NCBI GenBank assembly: GCA_013822345.1
Contig: PNKH01000038.1
Coordinates: forward strand, 1 to 61,464
DNA length: 61,464 nucleotides
Direction of reading: 5' to 3'
From: Isosphaera sp.
Lineage (GTDB): Bacteria; Planctomycetota; Planctomycetia; Gemmatales; Gemmataceae
The translations under genes were made by a program, and so were the position numbers. Within the stretch, counting starts at the first letter, position 1; every line of letters begins with the position of its first letter. This document shows, piece after piece, positions 53,601 to 60,730 of the stretch. The notes beneath the pieces are model-generated. The model did no database searches, was not told the DNA's origin, and saw only the letters and a program-made list of their open reading frames with translations.

Positions 53601-54311
53601 CTCCGTACGCATCCCCCACACGAACTCGCGGAACTGGGTGATCGCCCGCGTGTCGAGCGGCCCGAGGAGCTGCTGTAGTTCGTCCAGAATCAGCACCAGG
53701 CCGCCGGACACTTCGGCGACGATCTTTCCTAATTCGGACAGCAACTCGACCAGCCGGTGGCACTGGCTGTCGATGGCGATCTGTCCCGCACGCACCTTGT
53801 CCTGGAGCATGCGGCGAACGGTCCGACCGGGGATCTTGTACCGCTCCGCGTCGGTCTTGGCGGCATCGTCCAGCCCCCGGTCCCAGATGCGCCGCACGGC
53901 GCGCTCGATGCGGCCTGCGACCTTCGGGTGCTGGGCCGAAGCGATGGCGACGACGCCGCGGGCGAGTTCGTCGAAGTTGGAACACGACAAAGGGGGGATT
54001 GCTGTGAACCCCTCCTGCCGGGCGTGTCGCCACGCGGCGACGCCGGCCGCCGTTTTGCCGTACCCGTACGGGCCGGAGATGCTCGCCCAGCGGGTTCGGC
54101 CGGATCGGATGTGCGCCAGCAGCCCGTCGGTCAGCTCCTGGACGCGCGGGGACAACCACAGGCGGGTCGCCAGGAGGTCGTAGTGGCGCACGGTGCCGTC
54201 CGCGTCCAGGGCCGCCTTGTGACCGCTGACGGTGTCACAGACGGGCAAGAGGACGGGAGCCGCAGGGGCGACGGCACGCTGCCGCCGGCTACTGGGTGTC
54301 GAGTTGCCCAT
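50649..54311 (-). CDS. Large P-loop ATPase (DpdH-like)
   Basis: 1220-residue protein. Walker A SGPYGYGKTAAGVAAW at 79-94 and Walker B GLVLILDELQQLLGPL near 205 define an N-terminal STAND/ORC-like P-loop domain; the remaining 900 residues are helical with long coiled-coil regions in the C-terminal third (REAILKSLTRELDKITAELG, EAAENREDWVAAWRKRASAL). Size, ATPase position and gene neighbourhood (next to a DpdG-like protein and a DpdA-family enzyme) suggest DpdH, but the assignment is by context and overall architecture. The ATG at 54311 overlaps the upstream gene by 23 bp, which indicates translational coupling. Confidence 0.8.
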   Translation of the reverse strand: MGNSTPSSRRQRAVAPAAPVLLPVCDTVSGHKAALDADGTVRHYDLLATRLWLSPRVQELTDGLLAHIRSGRTRWASISGPYGYGKTAAGVAAWRHARQEGFTAIPPLSCSNFDELARGVVAIASAQHPKVAGRIERAVRRIWDRGLDDAAKTDAERYKIPGRTVRRMLQDKVRAGQIAIDSQCHRLVELLSELGKIVAEVSGGLVLILDELQQLLGPLDTRAITQFREFVWGMRTEQSPCGVIVCFDAMLEARLARWAADLLHRIRESGPALQLTDVYTSEFPAWLWGRLTSGDGRVTDPGAIDPYVLLSLGQFVERPDLANGPRTVVDVFCRAIEHYRSSHTAYGLDELVVDVQSGVMRYFGEGAQVQRTLTELLKDDWLRADPVRVAVVRRLAAFPRGCPKAVAEEAAGSAARLAKVRSQLFAPLLVELPDGLALERLQQIRRPVIDWEQVVARAWETLPALDALLAHAPDMVWRVLGSRLFPEAPGSDAHWERTSGDVETALTGWRYLRGTFDEDYPSRDVALWIGPAAPTDWPADVDLALAFTCAGELGAEASATPDFQNPVPRVTFTMPLLRPLAGVVPAELDRFKKYIQPEPFKALTVINAIHDLSSIAEPENTGASSGPASFIDVTMEFVEREILQGMVNLLPKVSVQQRGPELVRALFTAACRKKSPGYRTLIKHHNWTEPLKAYRNALRLNYLTDVQRRGEVAVTGTKAELARTLFEQKSVAAWDSQLRLLGPLVETAGTADSFSIHFACHPGEAILHEYVTKAGRKRAVPVSAVHEVMRHAGYLPSEADSLVGLLTDRGLLAAVAGGVRPVGRERAGQDEANAEIESLLERLRRIGVSDIPSAPASEATPALWAYADVLKERLATTVQRVLGEITARQTKFRDSTGLVKAEIVPTEWAESCVSTHLRGIGKLLLRSREAILKSLTRELDKITAELGEAAENREDWVAAWRKRASALERVWDGVGARCAEFRTQAGHLRQWQALNERIAAIQEMGAKIGGSDPGLARTIAEMMADLREQLATESWEPVFAHQDVATRLGEVERQAHGILFSRVRAYLREAETLRSRFGEFLTGSQPEIDGEPHSEKLYAWASDCFAAARTRLTDRSKAGQPWQHPTRKSQRWADVADQLTRAVEALKPSPNFAALTHMGELLLTARRGFLTAAASRGEFVLDRPEHAGDIAGLAELIATGQIRVRVEWTDKPAPTQDRKA

Positions 54312-55125
54312 GCACGATCCATTCGAGAAAGGGGTCCACAGAGGAGCGGTATGCGATCCGCTTCCCGTTACCGAGTAGATGGAACTCTGCCCCGGGGGCG
54401 AGCGATTCTTCGAGCACCCGCCGAAGCTCCGCCGGGGGAATGAGGAGAGCGTCGGCGAGCAGTTCTGCGGATTCGCCGGTAAGACTCGCTTCACCTTCAC
54501 CGTGGCGGCACAGCGCGGCCGCTTGGAACCGAACACAGGTGAGGCCGGGACTCGGGGTTGCTGGACTGTGGAGCCGACCCGTAATCGGTTCGAGAAGTGG
54601 CGGCGACTGGGCGCGGAGCCACGCGGTGACGCCGTTAACGCTCGACCGGCTGAACGAAACCCGTTCGGCGTTAAACCGCCCGGCCGCACCCGTCACGCTG
54701 AGGACCACCGCATCGGACTCGATACCGAGCGGCCCTGCCGTTCGGATCGCCCGGCAGACCTGTCGGTAGCTCCAAGCGGGCGTTGCAATGGCCGCCTGCC
54801 CGGACCAGAGCCACGTCCACGAGTAAAGGCAATGCACCCCGGCGAAAAAGCCCTGGGGGTAGCGCCCGGCTGACCCCGAAAGGGCGATTCCTGCGCCGCT
54901 GAGAGCCAGCTTGTTGCCAGCGATCCGCACCAGCCCGATCTCCTCCATCGAGCGGAGTAACTTGCGAAGGTCGGCCCGTTTGGCGAGCGGCGAAGCCAGT
55001 ACTTGAGCCGCTTTCTCAATCCTGTCCACCTCGACGCCTTCGGTCCCGAACGCGGCGAGCAACTGGAACGCCGCCCACCCGAGGTCCGGGGTGAAGTCGT
55101 GGCGTGTGTGAAAGGTGTGTTCCAC
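54289..55125 (-). CDS. Winged-helix-like protein (possible DpdG)
   Basis: 278-residue protein, GTG start 3 bp after the stop of the DpdA-family gene. N-terminal part reads as a winged helix (LGWAAFQLLAAFGTEGVEVD, LRKLLRSMEEIGLVRIAGNK), suggesting DNA binding; the C-terminal part is alpha/beta (PAELRRVLEESLAPGAEFHL, LGNGKRIAYRSSVDPFLEWI). In Dpd systems a protein of this size, DpdG, stands beside the DpdH ATPase, and this position is matched here. No catalytic motif. Confidence 0.7.
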   Translation of the reverse strand: MEHTFHTRHDFTPDLGWAAFQLLAAFGTEGVEVDRIEKAAQVLASPLAKRADLRKLLRSMEEIGLVRIAGNKLALSGAGIALSGSAGRYPQGFFAGVHCLYSWTWLWSGQAAIATPAWSYRQVCRAIRTAGPLGIESDAVVLSVTGAAGRFNAERVSFSRSSVNGVTAWLRAQSPPLLEPITGRLHSPATPSPGLTCVRFQAAALCRHGEGEASLTGESAELLADALLIPPAELRRVLEESLAPGAEFHLLGNGKRIAYRSSVDPFLEWIVHGQLDTQ

Positions 55126-55128
55126 GGC

Positions 55129-56571
55129 TTATTCCCCCACCGCAGTGGGGAGGGCCGCACCGTTGATCGAGTCCGACATCTCCTTGAAGACGATCGCGTT
55201 GTGCAGCATCCGCGCGTACCGGTCATCGCGGATCTGTGAGAAGTCCCGGCAGAACGGGCACTCGTGCCCGGTCTCGGCGCAGGCCGTATAGAACGCGGCC
55301 GCCGTTAACCCGGTGCCGCAACTCAGCGCTGACGCCCCGTGGGTGACGTTCCGGCGGGAGCGGAACGGGAGGTACACGTTCCCGTACCCGGCTGTCCGCA
55401 TCCACCCGGAGCTGTCGAAGCTGCTGGCCAGGTAATTCGGGAAATCGGCGAGCAGAGCGGGGGAGCTGACACCGAACAAGTGGAAATTGGTGAGGACGTC
55501 GGTCTCACCTCGGACGTAAGCACCAGCGAGGAGTTCACGGAGAAACTCCAGCCGCCCGGCCGCCTGGGCAGTGAGCAGGTTGATCTCCGAGTTCGTTCCC
55601 CCGGTGTCGAAACTGCCAAAACCGAGATGCGGAACGCCCGCGTCCTGGTAAGCCGTCAGGCACCTCTTGAGGTGGTCGGGCTGGTGCCCCTGAAGAACCC
55701 CGAGCGCTTTGGGCTGAAGCTCCGCGGGCATTCGGCGGAAGAACTTCACTCCCTCGGCTGCGGTCACGTGGACGCGCTCGTCCACTTCGGATGGGGTGTT
55801 CTTGGACGTGGGGACAAAGTCGGGAAGGACATAGGCGGCACCCCAGTCGTTGCTCTGGTAGTAGGCGAGCAGCTTGGGGAACAGTTCGTCGTAGGTCACT
55901 TTCCCCTGCTGGACGAAGAAGCCGCCGGAATCGAACATGACCTCGACACCCCACTCGTCGTGCAGATGTCGCACGTAGTGGTGGGTCCGGCTGTCGCAGA
56001 ACAAGGGGGTGAAGATGCACCGATCGAACGGACGCCCCTCACCGCCTTCCTCCTCCCAGAGGCGGATGAGGTTCTTCAAGTCGTTCGCTGCGTTCGAGAG
56101 CGCCGCGACGAACGTCATGGGCCGGAGTGGAAGAATCGGGACGTGCCACTCGATCAGCGGGCGAGCGCGACCCGGGTTCGTGCGGCGACTCGCTTGCGAG
56201 AAGCCGGCGGCGCGGTAGAACTCGTTGGCGGGCAATTCGGCCGGGCACGATAACCGAAGCAAGCGTATCCCGTCGGTCCGGCACACGTCCAAAACCGTAC
56301 GAATCAACCGTGCACCGACGCCACGTCGCCGGCAGGCGGGGTCAGTGGCAATTTCGTAGATGGTCGCGGCACGGTCGCGGCGCTTGTGAAAGCGGACGAA
56401 GCCGACAACGCGGGCACCGATCCGGGCGACCAGCAGTTCGCCTCGGTCACGGCTTTCGAGATAGGACTGCCGGGTGTGGAAGCCGAGTTCGTCGCGGTGC
56501 GAGTCCGCGAGACGCTTCACCGAATCTATAAGCCCGTCACTGTCGGCAGCGGCGATCTTTAAGGTCGACAT
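55129..56571 (-). CDS. GNAT acetyltransferase fused to DpdA-family transglycosylase
   Basis: 480-residue fusion. Residues 1-150 are a GNAT domain with the acetyl-CoA loop RRRGVGARL (81-89) and the later NEFYRAAGF motif. Residues about 150-480 match the DpdA branch of tRNA-guanine transglycosylases: MFDSGGFF with D214 (counterpart of the TGT DSGGFQ Asp), GVLQGHQPDHL (292-301), HLFGVSSPALL (364-374), the second catalytic Asp candidate D386 in SFDSSGWMRTAG, and zinc ligands C438, C441 and H457 (CPFC...MLHN). DpdA enzymes replace guanine in DNA with a preQ0-derived deazaguanine. First gene of the seven-gene leftward operon; the winged-helix gene follows after 3 bp. Confidence 0.88.
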   Translation of the reverse strand: MSTLKIAAADSDGLIDSVKRLADSHRDELGFHTRQSYLESRDRGELLVARIGARVVGFVRFHKRRDRAATIYEIATDPACRRRGVGARLIRTVLDVCRTDGIRLLRLSCPAELPANEFYRAAGFSQASRRTNPGRARPLIEWHVPILPLRPMTFVAALSNAANDLKNLIRLWEEEGGEGRPFDRCIFTPLFCDSRTHHYVRHLHDEWGVEVMFDSGGFFVQQGKVTYDELFPKLLAYYQSNDWGAAYVLPDFVPTSKNTPSEVDERVHVTAAEGVKFFRRMPAELQPKALGVLQGHQPDHLKRCLTAYQDAGVPHLGFGSFDTGGTNSEINLLTAQAAGRLEFLRELLAGAYVRGETDVLTNFHLFGVSSPALLADFPNYLASSFDSSGWMRTAGYGNVYLPFRSRRNVTHGASALSCGTGLTAAAFYTACAETGHECPFCRDFSQIRDDRYARMLHNAIVFKEMSDSINGAALPTAVGE

Positions 56572-56630
56572 AAACCGGTCCCGGCTTGTGGTGGTCGGTG
56601 ACCGGTGATCATCGCGTGATCCCCGGCGGA

Positions 56631-56900
56631 TTATGCGTGTACCCGATCAGCGGCAGTACGGCCTCCTGGCCCACTCTTGCCTCGTGGTGGCAACAAACTC
56701 GCTGGCTCAACACCCACGACCGAGGCAACCAGAAAGAGGGTGTGCAGTGCGATCTTTTGTCTGCCCTTCTCGATGTTGGTCACGCTCGTTCGGCTTAATT
56801 CCACCTGATCGGCGAGGGCATCCTGTGTGATCCCGGCCGCCTCTCGGGCCACTCGGACCAGCCGACCGACCTCGGCGTAAAACTCTTCGCGATCGTTCAA
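56631..56900 (-). CDS. XRE-family HTH regulator
   Basis: 89-residue HTH_3 protein (VGRLVRVAREAAGITQDALA, DQVELSRTSVTNIEKGRQKI), ending in an Arg/Gly-rich tail. The TTG at 56900 is preceded by a GGGGG run with good spacing; in-frame sequence continues upstream to a TTG at 57002 but overlaps another coding frame. It ends 59 bp before the DpdA-family gene in the same direction, so it may regulate, or be transcribed with, the Dpd-like operon. Confidence 0.72.
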   Translation of the reverse strand: MNDREEFYAEVGRLVRVAREAAGITQDALADQVELSRTSVTNIEKGRQKIALHTLFLVASVVGVEPASLLPPRGKSGPGGRTAADRVHA

Positions 56901-57186
56901 CGGCCTGCCCCCTAGGTATGTGGGTGGGGCGCGGGAATCGGTTTTGCCATACCTTACCCTCTCCAGTCGCCACGTCAACCACGCAAACGGTTTGTGCGGC
57001 AAACGTGGACCGGCCGTGCAGGATTTCCCGATAGAACTGGCCCACGCTGACCCTTTTCAGCGAGATCGAGCGGACACGGGTGGGTTGGCCGCGGGTCTGG
57101 AGGGAGCGGACTTCACGCACCCATGCAGCCGCGCCCGCTTGTTGCAGTTCAGGGACAGGCAGTTCCGACGCAGGCAGCACGTGCAT
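56707..57186 (-). CDS. Small gene overlapping the XRE gene (possibly frameshifted)
   Basis: The frame opens at the ATG at 57186, with a strong AGGAGGT 11 nt upstream, and reads MHVLPASELPVPELQQAGAA, then VRSISLKRVSVGQFYREILH and TVCVVDVATGEGKVWQNRFP to about 56905. Beyond that it is only a shadow of the XRE gene, giving an improbable Arg-rich end at 56707. A one-base shift before 56910 would end it at a TAG next to the XRE start. So this is either a gene with a long overlap or a frameshifted one. A toxin-first pair with the XRE gene as antitoxin is a possibility only. Confidence 0.42.
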   Translation of the reverse strand: MHVLPASELPVPELQQAGAAAWVREVRSLQTRGQPTRVRSISLKRVSVGQFYREILHGRSTFAAQTVCVVDVATGEGKVWQNRFPRPTHIPRGQAVERSRRVLRRGRSAGPSGPRGGRDHTGCPRRSGGIKPNERDQHREGQTKDRTAHPLSGCLGRGC

Positions 57187-57416
57187 TCCGTGACGCACCT
57201 CCTGTCTCCAGTTCAGCGCGATCGAGTCAGTAGCGCGATGTCAGTTGCCCGAACCAAAAGTCCCCTGCCGCTGCCTGCCTGCTCTGATGCCAGTTGTGTT
57301 GCAAGTAGAGCATCAAAAGAGACTTGCGTCGATTAATGCAGCGAAATTCGGCACTTTTGGCCTTCATTCTCGACGGCAGACCTTGACCTGACTGCCAGAA
57401 AAGTTATAGTTCTGTT
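57187..57416. promoter_or_regulatory. Divergent intergenic region
   Basis: 230 bp between the leftward XRE pair and the rightward toxin-like/HTH genes. More AT-rich than its surroundings towards 57320-57415, fitting divergent promoters; no exact boxes assigned. Confidence 0.35.
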
Positions 57417-57821
57417 ATGGGGCAGTCCGATACCACCCGACGAATTCGGATCTGCCGCCCTGCGTTCCAGGACCTGCACCATTTGGTGATGCCCCGACTG
57501 GCAGGCAGAGCCCAGCTTCGACGCCAAGCGATCAAGCTTCAGTTCTGGCAGCGATCCGACACGATGGTGGCTGACCTCGGGTGCCGTCGGCTAGCGGGCG
57601 AAACGCTGTACGCTCTTGATCTGACGGATGGTTACGGCTTGGCAGATGGATTTCAGATCATTTTCTGCGAAGTGCCGAACTCCGGTCTCGATGGAACGAT
57701 CTGTGTTTTGGCTGTGATGCGTGCCGATGAGCAACTGACGGCTACAACCCTCGAAGTCCTTCGGGGGCGCGAGCGGATCGCCCGCGAGCGGCTGTCGGTT
57801 GACTCGTATCCGGAACCGTAA
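57417..57821 (+). CDS. Small uncharacterised (toxin-like) protein
   Basis: 134-residue basic protein; ICRPAFQDLHHLVMPRLAGR and LYALDLTDGYGLADGFQIIF are followed by the strand-rich CVLAVMRADEQLTATTLEVL. The two-strand pattern and location 21 bp before an HTH gene resemble RelE/HigB-like toxin modules, but no diagnostic residues could be confirmed. Weak Shine-Dalgarno before the ATG. Confidence 0.55.
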   Translation: MGQSDTTRRIRICRPAFQDLHHLVMPRLAGRAQLRRQAIKLQFWQRSDTMVADLGCRRLAGETLYALDLTDGYGLADGFQIIFCEVPNSGLDGTICVLAVMRADEQLTATTLEVLRGRERIARERLSVDSYPEP

Positions 57822-57842
57822 CCGCCCGGATGGAGAATGACC

Positions 57843-58541
57843 ATGACTGAAACCTTCCTACTTAATGATCCTCAGGCGGTGACCCGGCTCGACTCCGTGG
57901 CGTGCATCTTCGCGTGGGCGCGGTCGATGCCCGTGCCGGATCGGAAGAGGTTTCTAGGTGCCTTGGTCGAGTGTAGCGATGAGGTGCAGCAGGTCGTCGT
58001 CTCGCTGCTCAGCATAGTGAAGGACCCAGACACCGCGCCGGCTGATCGGAATCGAGCGTTGATGACCATCGCTGACGCACTTGCCCTCAACCCGTGCGAA
58101 GAGGACGGGCAGTACGGCCAGGATTTGGTCGCGTCGGAGCCATACGGTGTAGCCAGAAGCGCATCGCTGGCGCGTGAAGTACGGAAGATGAACGCGCAGG
58201 AGCAAACGTTCGCCGAGCGACTCAAGGAGCTGATGGCCACGAAGCAGATATCCCAGCAGGAGCTCGCAGAGCGTGTCGGTTGTTCCCAGCCGGCAATCTC
58301 CCAGATGCTTACCCGCAAGTGCCGCCCTCAGAAGAAGACCATCCTGAGGCTGGCGGAGGCTCTCAGCGTGCTTCCCCGCGAACTCTGGCCCGACATCGAC
58401 GTGGCTGACATGCTCGATGCCGTCGCCAGCTTCCAGCAGGATGACTACACGATGACGGCTGCGGAGGCTACCGCGCTCGCCGATACGACTAAGAAAAATC
58501 GGCCCAAGATCCGGGCGAAGTCACTCCCGACCCGCCCATAA
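57843..58541 (+). CDS. HTH-domain protein (antitoxin-like)
   Basis: 232-residue protein. The N-terminal helical half (RLDSVACIFAWARSMPVPDR, KRFLGALVECSDEVQQVVVS) is followed by an XRE HTH at about 120-175 (LKELMATKQISQQELAERVG, CSQPAISQMLTRKCRPQKKT) and a Lys/Arg-rich tail. The ATG at 57843 is chosen over 57837 because GGAG ends 7 nt before it. The GNAT gene starts 12 bp downstream, a common arrangement for a DNA-binding antitoxin with its acetyltransferase partner. Confidence 0.82.
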   Translation: MTETFLLNDPQAVTRLDSVACIFAWARSMPVPDRKRFLGALVECSDEVQQVVVSLLSIVKDPDTAPADRNRALMTIADALALNPCEEDGQYGQDLVASEPYGVARSASLAREVRKMNAQEQTFAERLKELMATKQISQQELAERVGCSQPAISQMLTRKCRPQKKTILRLAEALSVLPRELWPDIDVADMLDAVASFQQDDYTMTAAEATALADTTKKNRPKIRAKSLPTRP

Positions 58542-58553
58542 TCAGGGGGGCGG

Positions 58554-59099
58554 ATGACGCCACATCCTCATCAACTGTACGCGATCCCGTTCACGGAAGC
58601 CGACCAAGAGCGCTTGGTCGGCTTTTCGTGTGGTGAGGCGTTGTGGTCACGGCACGTCGGCGAGTGGCTTCTCGGATCAGACGTGCTCGATTCGATGAAA
58701 AGAGGGACTCGCGTCTGGTTGTTCGAGACTGCGGCAAAGGAAGTCGTGGGGTTTGGCTCCCTCGGCACGTCGAAGTGGAACTGGCCCCCTCCCGACGGAG
58801 CGAAAGCGATGATCGCGTTGATCCCCATGCTGGGAATTGGGGAGCGGTTTCATGGACAACCACCGGACCCGGAGTGGCGGTATTCACGACAGATCATGGG
58901 GCATCTGATCGCTGAAGCACAGGAGCTGGCTCGCGTTGGACGGGAGGCTGAAGCTGATGAGCCGCAGTGGCTCGTGCTAATGGTACACCGCGAAAACGCG
59001 AGAGCTATTCAATACTACGAGCGATGCGGGTTCGAGTTGATTCCCTGCGTCGAGCGGCGAAACAACCACGTGGTGATGAAGCTTTGGATCGGCGAATAA
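58554..59099 (+). CDS. GNAT-family N-acetyltransferase
   Basis: 181-residue GNAT protein: AIPFTEADQERLVGFSCGEA at the start, VWLFETAAKEVVGFGSLGTS (strands 2-4), IALIPMLGIGERFHGQPP, SRQIMGHLIAEAQELAR (acetyl-CoA region, atypical) and VHRENARAIQYYERCGFELI (C-terminal strand motif). The N-terminus resembles GNAT toxins (tRNA acetylators of the TacT type). AGGGGG 5 nt before the ATG. Pairs with the HTH gene directly upstream. Confidence 0.82.
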   Translation: MTPHPHQLYAIPFTEADQERLVGFSCGEALWSRHVGEWLLGSDVLDSMKRGTRVWLFETAAKEVVGFGSLGTSKWNWPPPDGAKAMIALIPMLGIGERFHGQPPDPEWRYSRQIMGHLIAEAQELARVGREAEADEPQWLVLMVHRENARAIQYYERCGFELIPCVERRNNHVVMKLWIGE

Positions 59100-59524
59100 T
59101 GGCAAGGTCAGTCGTCCGCCATACGGGGCGGTGCCACGATGACGGAGGTGGAGGAGTGCCTCGCGAACCCGAAACTGGTGCCCCTCGGTGCGGTGAGTCG
59201 GGCTGGCAGGTGGTCGCGTACTTCAGCCAGATGACGTGACGACGGGCGATCGTGGTAGCGGCGGGCGGCTTCGGTCGTCCGCTGCTTTCGTTTGGTGAGT
59301 TCTCACGCCCCAACCCCGCGGGCAGAATGACGTGCGACGTCAGGACAGCTTTTGGATGAGCGGCTCCCCGGACACGGTGCGCCGCTGACTGGAACGGTTC
59401 GCGGCGGAGAACCAGCAGGTGATAAGGCCGCGCGGACCGCGATGCGGAAAGCGAGGTCCGCATGATCCGGACGTTCTACCCCGCTTCCCGTTGGCACGCT
59501 GCCGCGTGAAGTGGTCGTCATTGA
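59100..59524. other. 425-bp region without recognised gene
   Basis: Only short overlapping frames on both strands. A plus-strand piece ends GESGWQVVAYFSQMT at 59239 and may be the tail of a lost gene. No hairpin or repeat of note. Confidence 0.4.
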
Positions 59525-59896
59525 TCAGTCGATTGCGACCTCGACCAAGAAGTAGCGGGTGCGGTTGTCGACATCTTGGGGCACGGACTGGAACCGCGGA
59601 CGCACGTTGAGCTCGGTGTAGAACGGATCCGGTGTCTCGCCCTCGGCAACTTCGTGCTGCCGCCAGTGGCGGTTCGAAAGCGCGTCTTCCGGTTCCGGCG
59701 GGTAATCCGCGATCAGATCCTCGACGTACTCCGGTTCCTGCCCTTCGAAGCCGACGAGTTCAACCGACACACCGAAGTTGCCCCCGCCATCCACCACCGT
59801 CGCCAGCGCCAGCTCATCGGCTGGCTCTCCAGCCTCCACGCGCACCACCGCTTTTTTGAAGACACGGCCCTGGTGAAGCCAACGGTCGATTTTCAC
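59525..59896 (-). CDS. Small uncharacterised protein
   Basis: 123-residue acidic protein (VKIDRWLHQGRVFKKAVVRV, ELALATVVDGGGNFGVSVEL, ending YFLVEVAID), mostly beta, with no signal peptide. The GTG at 59896 has AAGGGGAA upstream; an in-frame GTG at 59968 would add an unlikely extension. No family recognised. Confidence 0.65.
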   Translation of the reverse strand: MKIDRWLHQGRVFKKAVVRVEAGEPADELALATVVDGGGNFGVSVELVGFEGQEPEYVEDLIADYPPEPEDALSNRHWRQHEVAEGETPDPFYTELNVRPRFQSVPQDVDNRTRYFLVEVAID

Positions 59897-60103
59897 GGGC
59901 GGTTCCCCTTCGTCGAAATCGGGATGAGCTGGCGTCAGCGAGCCGATCTGGCGGTTGGCCGCCACCACGACGGCCGCGGAGCGAGGTCGGCAGACCCAAA
60001 GAATACGCTAACTTTCCCCCGAAGCCGAGTCAAATTGCCATTCGAGGAGTTCTGCGCCAGTCACTCGCCTCGGGCCGCAAATCGTGGACGGCTCTCCGAG
60101 GGA

Positions 60104-60415
60104 GACGTCTGCGACCCGAGGGGCTGGGAGGTCGACGCCCTGTTCCGGCCGGAGTCGCGCGCGGCGTACCGGCGGCTGCTCGCCCAGGGGTGGACGGACG
60201 CGCTGCAGCACCTGAACCCGGGCGAGCAGGTCTTCACGTTCTGGGACTACACCAGCGGGGCGTTGCGGCGGAACGCCGGCTTGCGGATCGACCACCTGCT
60301 GCTCAACCCAGCCGCCGCTCGGCGACTGGCCGCGGCCGGGGTCGATCGGGACGTCCGCGGGTGGGAGAAGACGAGCGACCACGCGCCGACGTGGGTCGAA
60401 CTGCGTGGCGGGTAG
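60104..60415 (+). pseudogene. xthA: Exodeoxyribonuclease III fragment (5' truncated)
   Basis: The C-terminal 100 residues of an XthA-type exonuclease III are readable: VCDPRGWEVDALFRPESRAA, YRRLLAQGWTDALQHLNPGE, FTFWDYTSGALRRNAGLRID, HLLLNPAAARRLAAAGVDRD, and the active-site end RGWEKTSDHAPTWVEL with the catalytic Asp-His. The upstream frame is the antisense of the 59525-59896 gene and bears no exonuclease domain, so the N-terminal metal-binding residues are missing. Non-functional remnant. Confidence 0.75.
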
Positions 60416-60418
60416 GCG

Positions 60419-60592
60419 TCACAGGGGTGAGTTGGCGGAACCCGTTGGCGAGCACTTCGGGCAGTACCACGGCGCGGGTCCGAACACCGGCCGCGGGCTC
60501 CGCTTCCGGCACCGGGCACAGAGGTAGCGTTTGCCGCGCTCGGCGGTCTTCGGGCGGACCTTCTTCCCGCTTCTGTCGATTCTTTCACCCAT
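60419..60592 (-). CDS. Small zinc-ribbon protein
   Basis: 57-residue basic protein with two CxxC pairs (YLCARCRKRS and WYCPKCSPTG), as in zinc ribbons. The ATG at 60592 (MGERIDRSGKKVRPK) has GGGAG upstream. Function unknown. Confidence 0.6.
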   Translation of the reverse strand: MGERIDRSGKKVRPKTAERGKRYLCARCRKRSPRPVFGPAPWYCPKCSPTGSANSPL

Positions 60593-60730
60593 CACCGCTC
60601 CCTCGATCGGCTCGACCTCGCGCGTAAAATGGCGCATGAACGCGCTATTTTACCCCACGATCGACCCGGGTGAAGTCCCGGCCATCCCCGGCCCGCGGTA
60701 TCTGCCGGGATACGTCACCGAGGGCGAGAG

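Noticed and set aside
37690-56571. Assignment of the operon to DISARM or BREX
   Set aside because: No DNA methyltransferase, no PglZ and no BrxC/BrxL-type gene; the DpdA-family enzyme points to a deazaguanine system instead.
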